A stretch of DNA of 64,000 nucleotides from Pseudisothecium myosuroides (lineage: Eukaryota; Streptophyta; Bryopsida; Hypnales; Lembophyllaceae): the NCBI GenBank assembly GCA_951799445.1, contig OX637289.1, positions 22,320,245 to 22,384,244 on the forward strand, written 5' to 3'. The translations under genes and the position numbers were made by a program. Positions 23,620-35,377 of this stretch are shown in pieces; position 1 is the stretch's first letter; the number at the start of each line of letters is the position of its first letter. The notes beneath the pieces are model-generated. The model worked only from the letters and a program-made list of their open reading frames with translations, was not told the origin of the DNA and searched no databases.

Positions 23620-25974
23620 TTATAGAACCAACATAATGCTAAGTCCATTGTCGAAGGTAAGCAAGTCATTGTTCCTTTGTCTAACTTACATGAAAAACAA
23701 ACTAGTATCACATGAAGTAATGCTCTCAAGCCTCATAACTATTTAGTAATATCTAACCAAATGCAAGGGAAGAAACTCTTTCAAGAGAAAATCTGATTAT
23801 AATTAGAAGATGAAAGCAAGAACCAAATCTATGCATTGCAATAAAAAAAAATCAAGGGTGATTGCAAGAAACACTTAACCTTTTTTTTGTCCCCTTGACC
23901 TTGGACAGGTGGTTTTTTGCTCATAACTTTTGCATAGTTTGTCCATCTTCTATGAAACTTAAAATGAAGGTACATGTGGTAGTTGCAAATGTTGAGTAAT
24001 TTCTTGTTTTAAAAAAAATTATTTTACTATTTTTAAACTGCCCCCAATTGTATGTCTACCTTGGCCATTTTGAAGTTTTTTAGTACTGTTTTTGACCCAA
24101 AAATCCGAATTTGAAGCTCAAAATTGGTATACTAGGACTTCTACTAAAGTTACACAAGCTTACAAAAGATTTTCTAAAAATAGTTAATTTTCCATCTTCC
24201 ACATGTGCTCAAAGTGCACTACCTTTGCGCAAGTGTAGAGAACACAATTTTATTTTTCCAATAGTGAAAATTGGTGAAAAGGAGCATCTATAAGTTAGAA
24301 AAAATGTCTTTTTTTTAGATTTTTTTGAATTATTTTACTATTTTTTAAGAATTAAATTCCAAACTGTCTATTTTCTTGCATTTTTAACCCTCTTTGACCA
24401 TGCATAACTCTTAGAGATAAATTTTTTTAGGCCTGAATTTTTGCACATATCATTATTGTAATGCTGTATAAATTATCCATATTTTATTTCATTTAAAAAA
24501 AATTATTCCAAAAGCCACAAACAGGAGTGAAATGACCGTTTTGAGCCAAAACCGGCAAGTGTTTCTTGCAACTACCCTCAATAGCTTGGAAACATTAGTA
24601 GCGATATTCACCTCAGCTTTTAAAATGAGCTCAAGTCATAAATGCTTAAATTAAAGGCAATCCAAATAGTATTCATTGCTTGCTCATTCCATGGACAAGT
24701 TGTATCACCCTAGTAAACATACAAGACCACTTCACTAAAGAAAGTTTCTTGTACATTCTCTATGATCGTGGCTACTCAAAGCAATCCCCAAGAGCCGAGT
24801 GTAAGGAGCTATCATATCATCACTAAGACTTTGATTTAAAGAGAAAAAAAACTTAATGTGAGCAAATTGCACATCCTATTGTGATTACTAAAAAAACAAG
24901 TTTAGGCAAACATTACGTGCAATCTAGAATAATTATTGAAAGAGGGCCCAAATAAAAAGAAAAATTTCATAAAATATAAGATAGTTTGACTATTTGTAAT
25001 GCTCTACTATTTTCCTAAGAATTTTAAACTTGAATTTTTAATTTTTCCAAGCACTACTAATATAGGGAAGAAAAAAGCAACAGTTGTTTCTTGCCATGAC
25101 TTATAATTTTTTTGATATTTCTTTCTTTTTAAATATCTTTCACATTGTCATGCTTCAATATTCCATCATTTAGATTGACAAGAAAAGAAATTGATTGAGT
25201 AGTTCTGGTCTTTGTAATTATTCACTATGGAATCATAAATGTATCTTTTTTTTACAACATGGACTCAAGTTTCTAATTTTTAATGATTTTGTTTCCAACT
25301 AAAAGATGTACACCATGGCACAAGAAGATGCAAATTTTAAATTCCACAATTTCTACTTTTGAAAGGATTTTGCAAAAAAACATGAAATTAAAGGAACGCA
25401 ATAAAAGCAAAAAGACACGATTTGAATATTGATAATTAAGAACTTGAAACTAAATTTTTGTCCATATTCACTATGGAGGAAAGAAGAGGACCTTATAATG
25501 TATTTACATTTGTCGCTTAATACATTCACTTCAATTTGTACAAAATTCTCAAAACTAATGTACTTTTTTTCAACTCTTTGGCTCGAAATGCAACGGAATT
25601 TTTAGAGTTTAGCTCCACCGTACCCCCTCCCCAAGAAATGACTTGTTTTTTTTGCAAGAGGATTATTTCCCATAATCTCCTCCTGGTACGTGAAATCCAC
25701 GTAATTGGTGATTATGAGTTTTTCAATCATCAATCACATATTTCATCCATTTTTAGATGGGCATTTCTGTTGGGCAATCTCCTTGCTGTCGGAAATTTTG
25801 AAAATAAATAGGCATTCCCTATTAGGCTTTGCCTTCCTCATCAGCTTGTTTATTTTCAAAATTCCCTCCACCTTAGTGATTGTCCTATACATTAAAGTTA
25901 TGTGAGAGAAGTCCCACCAAACTCCACACCACCTCTAAAGCCTAAACTAGAACCTAAAAGGGGTAGAGAACTGA

Positions 25975-26226
25975 CTAATTCTCAGAAGAGGAGGGACCTA
26001 ATGACAAAGCTACACTAAGTCGAATAAGACTTCTGGAAGCCAGCATAGCTTTGGGTAGCAAAGACTGAGAAGACCTCGCATACAACGCATTTGCAGCATC
26101 CAAAGCCGCAGATTTGAGTACTGAAGTACGTGAAGGGTCTATGAGGCAATGCCCAAGAGCCTTCAAAACAGGACATAAGGTAACTACACCTAAAATCGCA
26201 CAGTTAAGCTCTGTGGCATGATCCAT
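25975..26226 (-). other. Possible exon or gene fragment, unrecognised
   Basis: The open frame of 83 codons encodes a Leu/Ala/Ser-rich, helical-looking peptide (for example CPVLKALGHCLIDPSRTS and ALDAANALYARSSQSLLPKA). A TTTTCTAG acceptor-like site precedes it near 26235. The residue composition is more protein-like than other chance ORFs in this AT-rich spacer. I do not recognise the family. It could be a fragment carried by a transposon, a decayed exon, or chance. Confidence 0.25.
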
Positions 26227-27432
26227 ATGCTCTAGAAAATGAACAACAATTTTTGTATATACGTGAAGGACTATGAATCAAAATGCAAGTGGTTTCATAA
26301 TTTTGGGATGCATTGTGAATTAGTTACAAATTTTCAAAGATACAAGGTGTAGGGTGTTAAAAGTGTCACCTAGGTGTTGCCAAAATCAATTTGATGCACA
26401 TGAAGAAATGTCAAAGACAAGAAGTTAAACGAAAGAAAAGTTTATTCAAAATGGACCACTTGGGAGGTTGCCACCTCTATAGTTCTATTAATAAAGCTGC
26501 ACACTACTCGAAATGGGCTCTTACACTTGTCCTTTATTGTGCACCATTTTCGGTTTCCTCCCCATTTATTTTCAATTCAAAAATAGGGGTCGACTTTCAG
26601 GAGCGGTCTATTTTAGGTGTAGTTACTTTAGTACCTCAATGTCTAGAGACACACGCAGTCCATCAGCTGAGTCTTTGTCATAGTCGGACTCCCACGTTGA
26701 CTCTCAATCTCTCTCATGAGACTCCTCTAGGGAGATGCTCAAAGAAGGCTCTGCACAATTCAAAGTAATATTGTCAATAAAAGCAGATCGATAGAGAGCA
26801 TATATTGTTGACATGAAGAGCTATTGCATAATTAAAGGGATCGATCAGTGAATAGAATAAGCAATTAATGCTACAAGAGGCACTATCTCTTTCATAATTC
26901 ATAGTGCAACTTATTTCAATTTAGTTGCTCTATACATGTAGCAAATTTCATGTTACTAACAAAGGCTTACTTTCTGAGTAGCAACAAACTTTGGACATAA
27001 GAACCTACTCAAAATTTTTGACTTTACGGTAGATGTAGCTTGTATTGCTGCAAGACCTCCTCCATATGGCCAAGGGCAACGTTTTTTTAATTGGGCAATA
27101 TATCACTTGTCAAAGGAATTCAGCCAATGCACTTGGCTCCCTCAAAATATTCTCCACTATTGGAAGGGCAAGCATGGCTCTATTGTTCCAAATAAAAAAG
27201 GTTGGTCCAGAGTCAATAAAAGGTTTAGGGATAGTTTAAAATTAAGAAAGAATCAAGAGTCTATTAGAAACTAGAGTTGGGAACTAAGCAAGGGACTAGG
27301 AATAATGTTAAATAACGGCATACTAGAAACATCCCACGTTGAAATTCTTCTAGGTTGAGTTGACCGCCTCAGGAGCAGTGCATGCCTGAAAGCTCCTGCT
27401 CCACGGTAAGGGCTAACCTTGGCCAATAGTCA

Positions 27433-27560
27433 CACTACAAGAAAATCCTTGACCGAATCAATGGAATTGTGACTGAAAACTGTTGAGCATCCCAGTTAAT
27501 TCGGTCGCGTTGTCCAGGTCGAAATTCAACTTAAATTGGTTGTCCCCTTCAGTTGATTTG
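27433..27560 (+). mobile_element. CACTA-like transposon end (left terminus or decayed MITE)
   Basis: The sequence CACTACAAGAAAATCC is a typical plant CACTA terminus. It is followed by GACCGAAT and, about 50 bp on, by ATTCGGTCGCGTTGTCC, so a short inverted repeat lies within the first 80 bp. The string GGTCGCGTTGTCC recurs in the hairpin at 56455-56568, which suggests one family. I could not find the matching opposite end, so its extent is unknown. Confidence 0.5.
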
Positions 27561-30100
27561 GCTGCCTTCTGTTAGTCTTCTTAGTCTCGTCATTGACATA
27601 TTAGGCCACTTTAGCAACGGCGGGGTGGCAGGTCTTTGCACGTGGTACTGTGTGTAAGAGCTCTTATTCATTTCCACAGGTGATTTCTATTTATAAGCCA
27701 GACCGAATCTGACAATTCTCATACAATATGTTAAAAATAATGTTCAGGACGTGGCAGCTAGTCACTCAAACTAGCTACATGTCGTTTGATTCCTTCCCTT
27801 TTGTCTGATTTAGGAAATGTGTGGCACCTTTTTTGGCTTTTTCCCATCGTTTCCTTGTCAATATCTATGTTCCAATTACACACATTTCTCCAAAAACATG
27901 CACAGTTGCCTTTCACATTTTGACATGGGTATTGCTGGAACTCGTCGACATTTTTTACTTTTAGGGACGACTGTGTACAGAAAATGAACTTCGGTGCACG
28001 CTGTGCCCCCGGTAGTAACTGCAAACTTTCTCAGATGAACAAGCACACAGTTATCTGAAATGAAACATGATCTTCAAGACGCCCTCTCGTTCTGGCTTCA
28101 ACTTTTACAATCCAATGACCTACAAATATGCACTTCTCATGCTCCTACACTCCAATTGTGATTCACAAACTGAAGTAACAATTCCGTAAAAATCATTGTG
28201 CATCCATTATGAGCCCGGTCTGCACTCTCAAATAAGCGAACAAGTCTCTAGTTCTCAACGCTTCTTTGCACGCCCACATACAGAGCACCATCATTCAATT
28301 CCAAGAGTTCAACACCTTCTCTCCAGGTTCTAAGAGAGTCAAGAAACAATGACCAATTGCAAGATTGAAACTTACCCTATCCGTTCACTCTGCTGCGGAC
28401 CGCTCAAATTTCCGCTTCCACTGTCGCACACGTAATGGTTTCTCATGACAATCTCTCTCTGCACATCCACCCAACAAAGAATTATAACCAAGTGCAAGGA
28501 TAATTGCAATTAGAAATCTTCAAAGTAACTTCAACAACACCAATACTAATTTATATCATGTGCAAGCACGCAATTCTGAATTCTGTCGGTCTTCGGATGC
28601 CAACCTACGACACCAGAGAAAGAAGTCTTGTAAACTCGACCACTGCTTCATTTGTATCTCCATACAGCGCATGTATTTTCCGCTGAGCTTTCGCAAGGTG
28701 AGGACTTCCAAACTCAAAGAGAAGAGGCGTAGTCCTTGAACACGAAGTGGACAAAAGTTCTCACACTCCCCAAGCAACGCAATTCGCTGAGAATCGCCCT
28801 CGTGAGCTCCGACCACAACAGAACTTCCAATACTGCATTAGAGGCTACTAGCATCATACACTGCTAACTATAATTGCCTCCTCCTGCCTTCCAACAATGC
28901 CTTCCGTTCAGAATGATGAACTTGGACCCATATTAGCAGTTACCGTGACAGACTTCTTATCCTTCAGAAACCTCCCAGAGCACAAGAACACCCAACTCCA
29001 GAGAACTCGGCAGTACGACACACTACATCGACCACTGGAAGACATAGGTCACATGCTGTCCGCACGCGCTTCCCACATCCCCCCCCCGCCAGGACTGTAG
29101 GTGTGGAAAAGCCAAAATCTCAAACACCAATTCATTTCAATTTCTTTCTGACTACTAGTCTACTACATATAAGGACCAACTTCTCTAGTGCATCCACGGA
29201 CCCAGCTTCCCTATCAATTAAGCTAACAATCATAAGATTGCGACTGAGAACCTGATTCCAGTCCTTCTAACATGCTCATCAGATTAACGGGAATACAGAG
29301 AGGCAATGAGGGAGAGAAGGGCATACATCGTATCACATGGACCTACCTTTCCAGACAGACCTACAATTGACCTCCCAAAGACTTGGGACACTCCATCATC
29401 CCTTTCAATAAAAAGAACTCATTCACTGACAAATGTATACACACTAACAACAAAAATAGACCTACAGATTTGTCTACTACACAATTCGAGAGGTGCCATC
29501 ATACTTTCCTGTACTCCCCACTGCCTGGCAATCTTCTTCAAAACAATCTCAAAAGACAGTGGGCTTACTTGCAGACAGTATTTCTAACAAAGGAAAGATG
29601 GTGCGTCTTAGTTCCATCTCCCTTCTGGTGATAAAAGGGAGTCAATGACAATTCAATCTGTGGCACGCAAAAACATTCAAATGCTCATGTTCCAAACAAT
29701 AACAATAAGAGTACACAGACCGACGTGTCGAATCCAATCGACCAATCCTCTGTGTTCTACATCCCTGTTTATAAAATCCAAATAAGTATTACAAAATCAA
29801 CACAATTTCAGCATGGACTCCGCTACCATGTCCAAATGCCTTATTCAAACAATAGGCCACAACGAGTCACTGACCTTTACACATGCTAGTCCCAAAATCT
29901 ATCGTCCTCCAAATAACTTACAGGAGGACTCGTGCCACACACTTACGGACATTACTACTGCACGACAACATTACATATATATTGTTCCTGTACATAACAT
30001 AGACATGCATGCCACATAGGAATTCAAACAGACAGGTGTCGTACGCGTAATCTAGGTGTAAGTATCTTTAACCACAAAAACGTGCTAAGATGACACAAGT
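27561..30100. other. Spacer of mixed composition, no supported gene
   Basis: Less AT-rich than the preceding spacer. It contains several 60-90 codon ORFs on both strands (for example 28897-29100, plus strand), none with a recognisable domain or splice context. It may be decayed transposon sequence. Confidence 0.4.
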
Positions 30101-30119
30101 TATCGTCCCAGGAGATTCC

Positions 30120-33100
30120 AGACGTTGCTTCAAAATTAGTTTCTCGAGACCTCTAAGTTTCCGGACTTTGACCACCTTGAGAGGGGTCCTTTCAACACAC
30201 AAACACTTTTCCGGAACTACTTCCTTTTCGGATTCTCTTCCGGATCCGGCCCTATCCAATATTCCGGTTCCGTCTTTCTAACAAGTTGGTTTTCGATACC
30301 TCTGTTTTACCCTCAGAGGGTTCCTCACTTGCTCTTTCCGAGGGGTAGGGAACTGCACCACTCCGTATCTGACATAAACTCTAATAACATAAAACAAAAC
30401 ACAACCCAAGAATAAATCTAGTTGAGTAAACAGGGTGGCCTCCTCACAACATTCCGGATGGCCTATCCGGAAAGCTGGTCACACAGGGTAGCGTTAGGTC
30501 CTCCTTACTACAACGATGGATACCGGACTTCCGGAACTAAGGGAATGACTTCCTAGCTCTCGACCGCTCATGAGGTTGACTAGCCTTCCGGACGGGTGGA
30601 AATATTCCTCTGGCGGTTGCCTATCTCCGCACGGAACCGCCCCTGCGAATTCCGGACTAGCTTCCGGACCACTCCTTGGTCTCCACCGGATTACCGTACC
30701 AGCGTTTTAAAGGCGCCACTTTCTCACTGCGCAAGTCTAAAAACTCATCTGCAAGACACACTTAGCCTAATCCGGCAGTCCACGAATCCGGACTCCTCCC
30801 CCTTGCACACTCTCACTTACACATCCACACAAGTGACTATAGACGCGATACGCAAGAGAATAATCCAACGAGTGCTTTCCTGAATGCTTTAGATTAAATG
30901 AACAAGGAAAAAAGAATGACAGGCCAACAAACCGGCCTGCCCTTAAAAACCCACAAAAAGGCAGCCCAAACGGCCACCAGAAAACCGGCCAACGGCCAAC
31001 TAAAAAGCAAAAAGGCAACGGCCCTGAAGACCGTTCCGGGAAAACTGCAAAACCGTTTAACTCCTAAAAGTCCGGAACTACTGGGCCTACATCCGGAAAA
31101 TCCGGTTCCGGAACTACCATCCTGGTAAGAATCCTAACTACAATTACTGCTACTGCTACCCTAGATAGTCATTTATTTCTCTTAGCCTTCTTTACAGACG
31201 TGCCACCCTGAGCTGGCGATCCACCTGTCTTCTGGGGTGGGGTGTTCTTCGTCTTTGACCTGGTCCGGGGAGGCTGCAACTCTTCCTCCTCCGATTGAGT
31301 CGTATCCCCCTCTTCCGATTCCGGGTCCGTCTCGCTCAGTAGCCGTCGTCCCCTTGGTTTCGGAACAGTAAGATCGATGAGCTGGGACGGTGGCGGTGTC
31401 TGGAGAAAGGGCTGGAGCATGTGGGTGAAACTCACCGGATCCGTCCGGGCTGGATTCAACACCATTCCGGGTAAAGCTGGTTCCCGGAAAGTAGAACCCA
31501 CCGGTCTGTCGGGGAACAGATTTGCTACGGACGCAGTTCTTCCGACTGGGACGCCTAAGACAACATCTTTTACTGGAGTGGAGGCCGCAAACTGCTTCAC
31601 CAGCGACCTCCTCTTCTGTGCCGATGCTGTTCCGGCTTGCGACGTTCCGGCGATTGTCTTGCTCTTTGCCGGAGAAGGCTGGTTCTGTGCCCCTCCTTCT
31701 TGGAGATCCTGACCTAGGTCAAAAAGGCCTTGGTCTAACCCCTCAAGCGGATCCAAGTTTCCCAACAGTTGCCGGACTTCCTTGAGCATTCCCTCAATCC
31801 GGACTTCAAAATCCACAAGGATGCTCACCAACTTCGATCCCGCCACGTGACCATCCTTCACCATGTGATTATTCCAGAGTGTAGCTCTGGCAAGAATATC
31901 CGCCGGAGTGTCAAACAGACTTCTGACATTCCGGACCAGATCGAGGGCTTCTCCCTCTTTTGTTTCAGCGGCCATCCTCTCCTTCTCCGACCACGCAGCT
32001 TGTTCTCGAAACCGGTCCCGTTCTTGCTCCAAGGTCAGAATCCGGTCCTCCAGCTGCTTCACCGCTTCCGGATCTGGCCTTTCCGCCAACGCCACCAGGA
32101 TTTGGGTTTCTTCCTTCACACCCAATTTCTCGCACATTTGCCGGATCAGCGCCGACATCCGCTCATTCTGTGCCCGGGTAGCTAACAGCCATTTGATGGT
32201 GGCCTCTAGCTGATCTGTTTCCGGAAGTGGTTCTCGGGGCTTCTCTTCCTCCTCGGCTTCTTGCTTCCCCCGCGCACCCCGATCAGTCGATTTCCGGCGC
32301 GTCCCTCCAACGTTTGGTGATGCCTGCTCCGGTTCTGGTTCCTCTTCTTCCGGCTCGAGCTCATCCGGTTCATCTTCTGCGGGAAGTCCATACCTCAACA
32401 AATTCTCGCCCTTCCGGTATATGGTCATTTCCGGTCCGGCCAGTGCATCCTCGGAGTGATACAGATGAAAAAGATAGGGGCTAATCGGACTTGACTTCTT
32501 GTTCGCGATATTGACCGCTAACTTTTCCACTACGGAGTGAATGATCACTCCCCAGCTGACCGGCCTGGGAGCCAGATTCTCTCTATCTCCCAGCGCTCCG
32601 AAAATGGTGTTTGCCACGGTCATTGTAATCCGGGTGGGCTTTTCCGGATACAAGATAGGGATGAGGAATGCTAACAACTGCCCATCCCGGGGACTCTTAC
32701 AATCACTCGCGGTGTTTCCCTCCTTGGAATCCGCATGACTCCGGAATACCTCCACGGCGTAAGTATCCGTCCGGGACGCCATTCCGGAACCCCTGCTCGG
32801 CGTAAAGTATGCCTTCGCCCACAACTCCGGAGTCCAGGCCCTAGATCGACCCCTAATCGTCAAATCGAACTGATTACCTACTCCGGAAACCAGCTCATCA
32901 ATCATCTCTTCACTCCGGACGTTCCATGGACGTTTTACCAATCCTAAACACCCCATGATTTCTAGGTCCTCTTCTAACTCCTTCAGGCGCTCCGGATCCG
33001 ATGGGACAACCGGACGTACGCCCCGGGCTGTCACTACCGACCTCCGGGATCGACTCGCTTCCGCCATCTCACCGACTGCTAGGACAATCCGGTGCAATCG

Positions 33101-33490
33101 GCACCTTCCTCCCTTTCTCTCCCTAACACGCCCTAACTCACCACTCTTTCTCTCTTCTAACGCACCGTGGAAGAACACGGGTAAAAGAGACTGAATGAGG
33201 CTGGCGGTGGGGTTTAAGTACCTGTCGGAACCCTAAGTTCCCGCCGCCAAAAACGTTCCCGTAAGTTCCCTAGCCGGAACCTAGGCAGTAGGTCCCTACG
33301 ATCCGGAACTTTCCGGAACTTTCCGGCTACGGTTTCCGGCAGCCTGCGTAACCTATTTAGAGTTTTATCCTTTCTACCTAGAAACTAATTTCTATTTCTA
33401 ATATCTAAGTCCTAACTTGGTATTTAAATGCAAAAATTGAAAAAGTTCTGCTACTTTTATCTCCACTAAATTGCTAATTGGGACTTTCCG
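30120..33490. mobile_element. CCGG/TTCCGG-saturated element, probable mobile element of unknown class
   Basis: CCGG, usually within TTCCGG, TCCGGA or CCGGAA, occurs at very high density from about 30130 to 33490 and drops sharply on both sides. By eye I count roughly 50 sites in 31.2-33.5 kb and some 20-25 in 30.1-31.2 kb, against about one per 256 bp by chance at equal base use. The tract contains the 31169-33178 ORF plus about 1 kb of non-coding sequence on its 3' side and 0.3 kb on its 5' side. I found no terminal repeat, integrase or reverse transcriptase. Calling it mobile is inference from sharp composition edges inside a transposon block. Confidence 0.5.
31169..33178 (-). CDS. Unknown 669-codon ORF of the CCGG-rich element
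   Basis: This is one long uninterrupted frame. A second in-frame ATG at 33067 (residue 38, MAEASRSRRS) may be the true start and gives 632 residues. Visible parts: a basic N terminus; a globular-looking region at about residues 65-265 (for example GVIIHSVVEKLAVNIANKK and SPYLFHLYH); an acidic Glu/Pro tract at about 270-330; a probable coiled coil at about 375-480 (LEDRILTLEQERDRFREQ); and a Ser/Pro-rich tail ending in a lysine-rich, nuclear-localisation-like terminus. The design recalls plant-mobile-domain or gag-like transposon proteins, but I cannot assign a family. The intact frame implies either recent activity or selection. Function is unknown. Confidence 0.6.
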   Translation of the reverse strand: MFFHGALEERKSGELGRVRERKGGRCRLHRIVLAVGEMAEASRSRRSVVTARGVRPVVPSDPERLKELEEDLEIMGCLGLVKRPWNVRSEEMIDELVSGVGNQFDLTIRGRSRAWTPELWAKAYFTPSRGSGMASRTDTYAVEVFRSHADSKEGNTASDCKSPRDGQLLAFLIPILYPEKPTRITMTVANTIFGALGDRENLAPRPVSWGVIIHSVVEKLAVNIANKKSSPISPYLFHLYHSEDALAGPEMTIYRKGENLLRYGLPAEDEPDELEPEEEEPEPEQASPNVGGTRRKSTDRGARGKQEAEEEEKPREPLPETDQLEATIKWLLATRAQNERMSALIRQMCEKLGVKEETQILVALAERPDPEAVKQLEDRILTLEQERDRFREQAAWSEKERMAAETKEGEALDLVRNVRSLFDTPADILARATLWNNHMVKDGHVAGSKLVSILVDFEVRIEGMLKEVRQLLGNLDPLEGLDQGLFDLGQDLQEGGAQNQPSPAKSKTIAGTSQAGTASAQKRRSLVKQFAASTPVKDVVLGVPVGRTASVANLFPDRPVGSTFREPALPGMVLNPARTDPVSFTHMLQPFLQTPPPSQLIDLTVPKPRGRRLLSETDPESEEGDTTQSEEEELQPPRTRSKTKNTPPQKTGGSPAQGGTSVKKAKRNK

Positions 33491-33812
33491 GATGATACGT
33501 ACTCCCACAACAGGCACTTCATCGTAACTCCTCCACGTCACTCTGGCACTTTGGCAATGTGACTGAAGATCCCTCCATCCACTGCTCGATGATCCTCACT
33601 GCCGAGGTCCAATTGCCGTCCACCAGTGGCCCACTATCCACTGCTCACATAATGCAAACAGTAGCCTGCCACACAAATAGCGTATCGGTCATTCACCCTT
33701 AGTACGTCCAATTCCACGACGTGAAGATACTTCCATCCTGGACACTGGGAACGCGGTTCACCCCTCTGTCACGAAGACTCTCAGTCCATAACAAACAATT
33801 TCAACCTTACCT

Positions 33813-35369
33813 TCATTCGCTGTTGCTGTAGCCATTACACAACATTGGCTGTGACTGAACGACTGTATTCGATGTGGAGGCCTTCCCATTCTCAGCTTGT
33901 AGACGCTGTATTTCGCGTTTCAACTTCTCTATGTACTCATCTCTTGACATTTGTGTACTCTTCGTCAATGAAGAACTCCTGATTTCCCTCCCCAAGCTTC
34001 CGGTAACAGCGTCCACGTCCTGTAGACGGCCTCTTGCATTACTCTGCAAAACAGCAACACACTCCACAACAGTCATTACTGGCACTTGTTTTTCAATGAC
34101 ATCTGCTCTAGAGACGGTAACAACTAATACTCCAAACGAGTAAAAATTATGTGTCCTGCCTCCTTTGACCGTACACTGATGGACATCCTCCTGCCCCTCT
34201 GCCAGGAATTGACATCTGTAAAACCAATCCTCTTCTGGTAGACCGCAACTTGACTTGCCTCATTACCAACTTCATTCTAGTGCCACTAGAGTAAGACAGA
34301 ACTTGGTACAATGTCAAGCTAGTTCTATGAATTCCAACTATGCCTACTCAAAACTGCTTATGCTTTACTTGCATGACATGAAGTGAACAGACCTCCGAGA
34401 GATTTATTGTGTGACGCTTGCGATGCTTAATGCCCTCCGTGTCAAGTGCATTTTGATACGGAAAATCGCGTATGGGCTCGGATCCAAAATCTTCTTCTGA
34501 CTGTTCGAAATCTAAGGACCTCCTCTCCTCTTCCGCAACAATGGATCGCGACTTCCTTTTCCCTTGTCCATAACCTTTGTCACGGTGCATTTCTTCAAGA
34601 ATTTCGTCAGGGTCCGGTGACCTCTTCAACTGCGACCAAAGTTTCTCCCTCACACCGTTCACTCCAACTGAACCAGTTCTTCCCATGGTTCTACAGCAAG
34701 CATTTGCATACCGGCCTTGTGCAGATTTCTCCTCCCTCTGCTTGCTGTACGCAAGTTTCTGCAGACGTTTCCATACCTTCCCATCGACAGTAAGGGGCTG
34801 ATCCCCATTCCTCTTTACGAGAGTTATAAGTTCGCCTCTCTTCTTCGTAACTGCCTTGCCCATGAGTCCTCTCAAATGGTCGTCAATCAACACCCCCAAA
34901 TAATCAAAATTTTCGTTCAATCTGTCCTTGAAGGTCTGCACAGCTTGGAAACTCTGCATTCGAATATGCATGCATGAGGGATCCAAGCCTTGTGCTAACT
35001 TGTTTATCTCCGCCATCCATGCTGGCTTGCTGGGCCCATAAGGTTCACCTTCGTCATTTAATGTCAGATAGAATGGCTTCTTTCCATCCTTCTCTCGTTC
35101 AGTCTTCTGCTTCTCTCACACTGCCTGGTTCCGTCAGCGTTCTTTCCTCTCCATTGCCGGCGATGGAGAAACACTGAAATCTTCCTTCTCCAGATTAGAA
35201 ACAGGCCCATCCCTCGCCGTGAAATCTAAACCATTTCTTGACCTTCTCGGGGGTGACATGGAACGATTTGCTCTGTCACTCCTCCTCCACACTTGACGAC
35301 CTATGCTTGGTGACACAGATCTCCGACGCGAAGGGTGACTTTCTCTAGATGACGACTCGTAACTTCAAT
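33813..35369 (-). pseudogene. TNPA-like (Transposase_24, PF03004-like) gene, 3' part, cut by the hAT insertion
   Basis: The region at about 35090-34400 encodes FYLTLNDEGEP, a Trp/Lys-rich middle and the end pattern KRSPDPDEILEEMH then RDKGYG. This is how PF03004 (plant En/Spm-associated transposase) domains finish. An Arg/Ser-rich segment at about 35350-35140 (RRRSVSPS, MSPPRRSRNG) precedes it in another frame, so an intron or frameshift near 35130 is needed. A last exon at 34085-33813 gives a coiled coil (EYIEKLKREIQRLQAENGK). PF03004 proteins are DNA-binding partners of CACTA transposases. The upstream exons lie beyond the hAT element, at 40353-42767. Confidence 0.6.
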
Positions 35370-35377
35370 GTCGTCGA
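35370..35377. repeat. hAT target-site duplication, left copy
   Basis: GTCGTCGA directly precedes the CAGTG terminus of the hAT element and is repeated exactly at 40345-40352. Eight-base duplications are diagnostic of hAT transposons. Confidence 0.92.

Larger units (their letters stand above)
22573..27432. other. AT-rich intergenic spacer downstream of the CCCH gene
   Basis: This stretch holds the 3' flank of the CCCH gene, the MITE at 23497-23619 and one unexplained minus-strand open frame at 25975-26226. Otherwise I see only short chance ORFs and homopolymer tracts. Confidence 0.5.

Noticed and set aside
31377..32484. Several plus-strand ORFs of 80-140 codons
   Set aside because: Antisense to the 669-codon ORF and rich in Ser, Pro and Arg because of the CCGG composition.
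30120..33490. LTR retrotransposon interpretation of the CCGG-rich region
   Set aside because: I found no long terminal repeats, primer-binding site, reverse transcriptase or integrase motif.
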